DNA of 9,136 nt from Acidobacteriaceae bacterium (GTDB lineage: Bacteria; Acidobacteriota; Terriglobia; Terriglobales; Acidobacteriaceae), in NCBI GenBank assembly GCA_003151875.1, contig PLYW01000055.1:4456-13591 (forward strand). The letters are read 5' to 3'. Below the pieces are notes generated by a model that did no database searches, had not been told where the DNA came from, and worked only from the letters and a program-made list of their open reading frames with translations. A program made the position numbers and the translations under genes. Positions 6,555 to 9,136 of the stretch are shown piece after piece (position 1 is the first letter of the stretch; every line of letters begins with the position of its first letter).

Positions 6555-6725
6555 TTGCTGGCGGTTATTACCGCTGCCATCGTTCAAGCGATGCGGCGGG
6601 TGTCACGCACTGAAGTCCCGGACATGCCAGACCGCGTGGTGCCAGCCACTGCCGTTTATTTCGATGTGCCGGTGATCAGCCGGGACAGGCGCATCCGCGC
6701 CGCCCGCCTGAAGACGAAGTGGTAA
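6555..6725 (+). pseudogene. C-terminal remnant of a VapC-type PIN-domain toxin
   Basis: A plus-strand frame ending at TAA 6723-6725 encodes about 56 residues that I recognise as the C-terminal half of a PIN-domain ribonuclease of the VapC toxin class. The match lies in VPDMPDRVVPATAVYFDVPV followed by ISRDRRIRAARLKTKW. This corresponds to the usual pattern D-x-x-DR-I-I-A-ATA, then VP-(I/L)-(S/T)-RD, I-R and a terminal W. The last two conserved acidic positions are kept (Asp26, Asp44 from 6555). The N-terminal half with the first Asp and Glu is missing: the space it would need is occupied by the TPR gene and terminator. An in-frame TGA lies at 6528-6530, and there is no ribosome site or convincing start (TTG at 6555 or ATG at 6591 only). 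A conserved Ala is Pro30. No antitoxin is nearby. A broken gene is the best reading; the family call rests on recalled motif similarity. Confidence 0.6.
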
Positions 6726-6766
6726 CCGCGCCCAGATTTAGGATTTTGTGTGTATCCACTACGCTT

Positions 6767-6782
6767 GCCCGGGCCCCCGGGC
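6767..6782. repeat. Perfect GC-rich palindrome GCCCGGG-CC-CCCGGGC
   Basis: Seven-base arms GCCCGGG and CCCGGGC flank two bases. It lies 41 bases downstream of the PIN remnant and 19 bases upstream of the CRP-like site. No T-run follows on the plus strand, so it is not a typical terminator. It may be a protein-binding site, an RNA hairpin or a trace of an inserted element; the sequence does not decide. Confidence 0.5.
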
Positions 6783-6801
6783 GCACCACGTCTCACTGCT
6801 G

Positions 6802-6817
6802 TGTGACCGGCCTCACA
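6802..6817. promoter_or_regulatory. CRP/FNR-family-type operator TGTGA-N6-TCACA
   Basis: TGTGACCGGCCTCACA matches the classic CRP half-sites at all ten key positions with the correct 6-base spacer, which is itself nearly symmetrical (CCGGCC). It lies in a non-coding region 84 bases upstream of the ATG at 6902, a sensible place for activation of the following operon. Crp/Fnr-family regulators such as ArcR of Firmicutes bind sites of this kind before arginine-catabolism operons (established knowledge). Which regulator would act here is unknown. Confidence 0.55.
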
Positions 6818-6901
6818 GCGCGAAGTTCGCACTTGCTTCAGGATGAGTACTAGGAGAAAAGTGTCCCCACTTCATGGGTCTAATGACGCTTTTTACGCAC
6901 T

Positions 6902-8245
6902 ATGCAAAGAGTGCTTATCCTGGGAGCTGCTGGACGAGACTTCCACAACTTTAACGTAGTTTTTCGAAACAACCCTGAATTTCACGTAGTCGCCTTCACG
7001 GCAACCCAAATTCCCGACATCGCCGGCCGTCGTTATCCCGTGCAATTGGCGGGCGATTTCTATCCCGATGGCATTCCCATCCTGGAAGAAAACAAGATGG
7101 AAGACATCATCCACGACGAACTCGTGGACGTGGTGGTCTTCTCCTACAGCGATGTCGCTTATCCGACGCTGATGCACCTGGCCTCGCGTGCCGTCGCCGC
7201 TGGCGCCGATTTCTGGCTGCTGGGCGTCGAACGCACGCAACTGGTTGCCAAAGTGCCGGTCATCTCGGTTTGTGCCGTCCGCACCGGATGCGGCAAGAGT
7301 CCCGTCTCGCGGCGGATTGCCACCGAGCTTCGCAAGCTTGGCTGGAACCCAGTCGTGGTCCGTCATCCTATGCCTTACGGCGACCTGGCGGTGCAGCATG
7401 CGCAACGCTTCGGTTCGCTGGCCGATCTCGACAAGAATCTCTGCACCATCGAAGAGCGCGAGGAATACGAACCTCACATTATTGAGGGCACTACGGTCTA
7501 TGCCGGAGTGGACTACGAGGAAATCCTGCGCCAGGCGGAGAAGGAGGGCGATGTTGTGCTGTGGGACGGCGGAAATAATGATACGTCGTTCTATCGTCCC
7601 GATCTCGACATCGTTGTGCTCGATCCGCATCGGCCGGGACACGAGCTGGCCTATTACCCCGGCGAAGTGAACTTCCGCAGCGCGCACGTGCTCATCATCA
7701 ACAAGGTGGACACGGCCGATCCCGACGGAATCAAGACCGTGCGGCAGAATATCGCGCTGTTTAACCCCAAGGCGCAAGTCATCGAGACCGCCTGCAACGT
7801 CACCGTGGCCGATCCCGAGGCCGTTAGGGGCAAGCGGGTGTTGGTGATCGAAGATGGCCCCACGCTCACGCACGGCGAGATGCCTTACGGGGCCGGCGTG
7901 GTGGCAGCCAATCGCTACAATGCGGCTGCGTTGGTCGATCCGCGTCCTTACGCTGTGGGCTCCATCCAGAAAACCTTTGAGAAGTTCCCCCACCTCTGGA
8001 GAGTTTTGCCGGCCATGGGATACAGCGACGTTCAGCGGCACGAACTGGAGGAGACCATCAAGCGCGTGCCGTGCGATTTAGTACTGGTGGCAACGCCGAT
8101 CGACTTAGCACGCACCATCAAGTTGGATAAACCCAGCGTGCGCGTTAGCTACGAAGTCGAGGAGATCGGCCAACCCGCCATCACCACGATGCTGGAGCAG
8201 TTTACCCAGACGTACAAGCCGGCATTGGCGGAAGTTGGGAGGTAG
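6902..8245 (+). CDS. COG2403 P-loop NTPase, cyclic 2,3-diphosphoglycerate synthetase-like
   Basis: A 447-residue cytoplasmic protein of the COG2403 family, often annotated as predicted GTPase or cyclic 2,3-diphosphoglycerate synthetase, after the methanogen enzyme that closes a cyclic phosphate on 2,3-diphosphoglycerate using ATP. An N-terminal Rossmann-like part begins VLILGAAGRDFHNFN (4-18). A P-loop follows at VRTGCGKS (126-133), then the family hallmark HPMPYGDL (155-162), a Walker B-like VVLWDGGNND (218-227) and NKVD (267-270), similar to a GTPase G4 motif. DGPTLTHGEMPYGAG (318-332) is also conserved as I recall. The start is fixed: an in-frame TGA is at 6884-6886, no other start codon lies between, and the N-terminus matches the family. 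No ribosome site precedes the ATG. The bacterial reaction is not established; adjacency to ornithine carbamoyltransferase points to carbamoyl-phosphate or related acyl-phosphate chemistry (inference). Confidence 0.88.
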   Translation: MQRVLILGAAGRDFHNFNVVFRNNPEFHVVAFTATQIPDIAGRRYPVQLAGDFYPDGIPILEENKMEDIIHDELVDVVVFSYSDVAYPTLMHLASRAVAAGADFWLLGVERTQLVAKVPVISVCAVRTGCGKSPVSRRIATELRKLGWNPVVVRHPMPYGDLAVQHAQRFGSLADLDKNLCTIEEREEYEPHIIEGTTVYAGVDYEEILRQAEKEGDVVLWDGGNNDTSFYRPDLDIVVLDPHRPGHELAYYPGEVNFRSAHVLIINKVDTADPDGIKTVRQNIALFNPKAQVIETACNVTVADPEAVRGKRVLVIEDGPTLTHGEMPYGAGVVAANRYNAAALVDPRPYAVGSIQKTFEKFPHLWRVLPAMGYSDVQRHELEETIKRVPCDLVLVATPIDLARTIKLDKPSVRVSYEVEEIGQPAITTMLEQFTQTYKPALAEVGR

Positions 8246-8246
8246 C

Positions 8247-9136
8247 ATGCTGCAGAAAGACTTCCTCTCGATTCGCGACTTCTCGCCGCAGGAGATCGGG
8301 CAATTTCTCCATGTTGCCTGCCAGCTCAAGGCCTGCCCTGGCGCCTATACCAGCGTCCTGAAGGGCAAGACGCTGGCTATGATCTTCGAAAAACCGTCGC
8401 TGCGCACACGCGTGACCTTTGACGTGGGCATCGAGGAGCTGGGCGGGCATCCGCTGTATCTTTCGCCGGCCGAGATCAGTCTCGGCAAGCGAGAGTCGGT
8501 CTATGACGTCGCCAAGAATCTGGAGCGGATGGTGCAGGGAATCATGATCCGGACCTTCGCCCATGACATCGTCGTGGACATGGCGCGGCACGCCAGCATC
8601 CCGGTCATCAACGGCCTCACCGATTACAGCCACCCCTGCCAGGCAATGGCGGACTACCTGACCATGCTCGAGGTCAAGGGTCGAATTGCCGGACTGAAGG
8701 TGGCCTACATCGGCGACGGCAACAACGTGGCGCACTCGCTGCTATTTGCGGGCGCGCAATTAGGCGCGGAGGTGTGGATAGCCACGCCACCGGGCTACGA
8801 GCCTGACAGCGGGGCCGTTGCATGGGCGGCTGAACGCTGCACTGCGACCGGCGCAAGTTGCACCATCACCAACGATCCTAACCTTGCGGTTCTCGGCGCC
8901 GACGTGGTTTACACCGACGTGTGGGCCAGCATGGGACAGGAAGCCGAGGCGGCGGCGCGGCGCAACATCTTCCAGCCGTATCAGGTAAACGCCAAGTTGT
9001 TCGCCAAAGCGAAGCCCGATGCCATCTTTATGCATTGTCTGCCGGCGCATCGAGGCGACGAGATTACGGACGAGGTAATCGATTCGCCACGATCGTTTGT
9101 CTTCCAGCAGGCAGAGAACCGGCTGCATGCCCAAAA
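8247..9136 (+). CDS. argF: Ornithine carbamoyltransferase (3' end outside window)
   Basis: Transfers the carbamoyl group between carbamoyl phosphate and ornithine to form citrulline; the same family serves arginine synthesis or, in reverse, arginine catabolism. About 296 residues are present, so only about a dozen are missing. Carbamoyl-phosphate binding is seen in EKPSLRTRVTF (48-58), MIRTF (100-104) and DYSHPCQAMADY (126-137). The ornithine-side motif is DVWASMGQE (224-232), and the catalytic loop is MHCLPAHRGDEITDEV (262-277) with Cys264. The carbamoyl-phosphate motif reads SLRTR instead of the textbook STRTR. The start is supported by GGGAGG at 8237-8242, 4 bases upstream and inside the end of the previous gene, whose stop is 1 base away; the two are surely one operon. 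Whether the enzyme is anabolic (argF) or catabolic (arcB) cannot be told from this sequence, so the symbol is provisional. Confidence 0.95.
   Translation, partial: MLQKDFLSIRDFSPQEIGQFLHVACQLKACPGAYTSVLKGKTLAMIFEKPSLRTRVTFDVGIEELGGHPLYLSPAEISLGKRESVYDVAKNLERMVQGIMIRTFAHDIVVDMARHASIPVINGLTDYSHPCQAMADYLTMLEVKGRIAGLKVAYIGDGNNVAHSLLFAGAQLGAEVWIATPPGYEPDSGAVAWAAERCTATGASCTITNDPNLAVLGADVVYTDVWASMGQEAEAAARRNIFQPYQVNAKLFAKAKPDAIFMHCLPAHRGDEITDEVIDSPRSFVFQQAENRLHAQ

Larger units (their letters stand above)
6726..6901. promoter_or_regulatory. Non-coding leader region before the COG2403-OTC operon
   Basis: No convincing gene is seen. The region holds a GC-rich palindrome and a CRP/FNR-type operator, listed separately. 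An AGGAG (6851-6855) lies 46 bases before the ATG at 6902, too far to serve it. AAGTG-tccc-CACTT (6859-6872) is a small inverted repeat. Possible -10-like sequences are TCTAAT (6879-6884) and TTTTTA (6890-6895), neither with a good -35. The second would fit a leaderless transcript, but that is speculative. Confidence 0.4.

Noticed and set aside
6843..6958. Small frame starting ATGAGTACTAGGAG before and across the COG2403 start
   Set aside because: It overlaps the conserved N-terminus of the COG2403 gene in another frame, its translation matches nothing I recognise, and it has no ribosome site.
6893..8041. Minus-strand open frame of 382 codons opposite the COG2403 gene
   Set aside because: The His/Arg/Asp-rich translation shows no domain; the plus strand has a full set of family motifs.

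Overview
The window is a stretch of bacterial chromosome of fairly high GC content, tightly packed with housekeeping genes. It most resembles Acidobacteriota (Terriglobia-like). That placement is inference from style, not from a marker gene. The clues are a pair of ATPase-less MacB/FtsX-type permeases, a secreted protein joining a carboxypeptidase-regulatory-like domain to TPR repeats, short GGCT-RA-AGCC palindromes between genes, and a CAGTAGY heptamer repeat after a stop codon.

Layout. Positions 1-684 (+) hold the C-terminal third of NAD-dependent DNA ligase (ligA). Its last codon and stop lie in the first unit of a heptamer tandem repeat (679-706). Converging on it from the right are two overlapping permease genes on the minus strand (1990-728 and 3249-1990), joined by a TAATG stop/start overlap. 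A 223-bp divergent intergenic region with several hairpins separates them from a plus-strand set of queuosine/7-deazaguanine genes: queD (3473-3850), queE (3949-4632) and queC (4647-5354). Together these make preQ0 from dihydroneopterin triphosphate. A pair of related palindromes sits between queD and queE. A secreted carboxypeptidase-like/TPR protein follows (5408-6463) and ends at a clear intrinsic terminator (about 6480-6504).

The 438-bp gap from 6464 to 6901 is the least ordinary part. It holds the terminator, an unannotated fragment matching the C-terminal half of a VapC-type PIN-domain toxin (6555-6725), a perfect GC-rich palindrome (6767-6782), and a perfect CRP/FNR-family-type operator, TGTGA-N6-TCACA (6802-6817).

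Downstream of that operator is a two-gene unit. The first gene encodes a COG2403 P-loop protein, related to cyclic 2,3-diphosphoglycerate synthetase (6902-8245). One base later begins ornithine carbamoyltransferase (8247 to the window end, missing only about its last dozen residues). The tight coupling suggests that the poorly understood COG2403 enzyme works with carbamoyl-phosphate/ornithine metabolism. With the CRP/FNR-like operator, this is the best candidate in the window for under-described biology. No CRISPR array, tRNA, rRNA, intact insertion sequence or phage gene was found.
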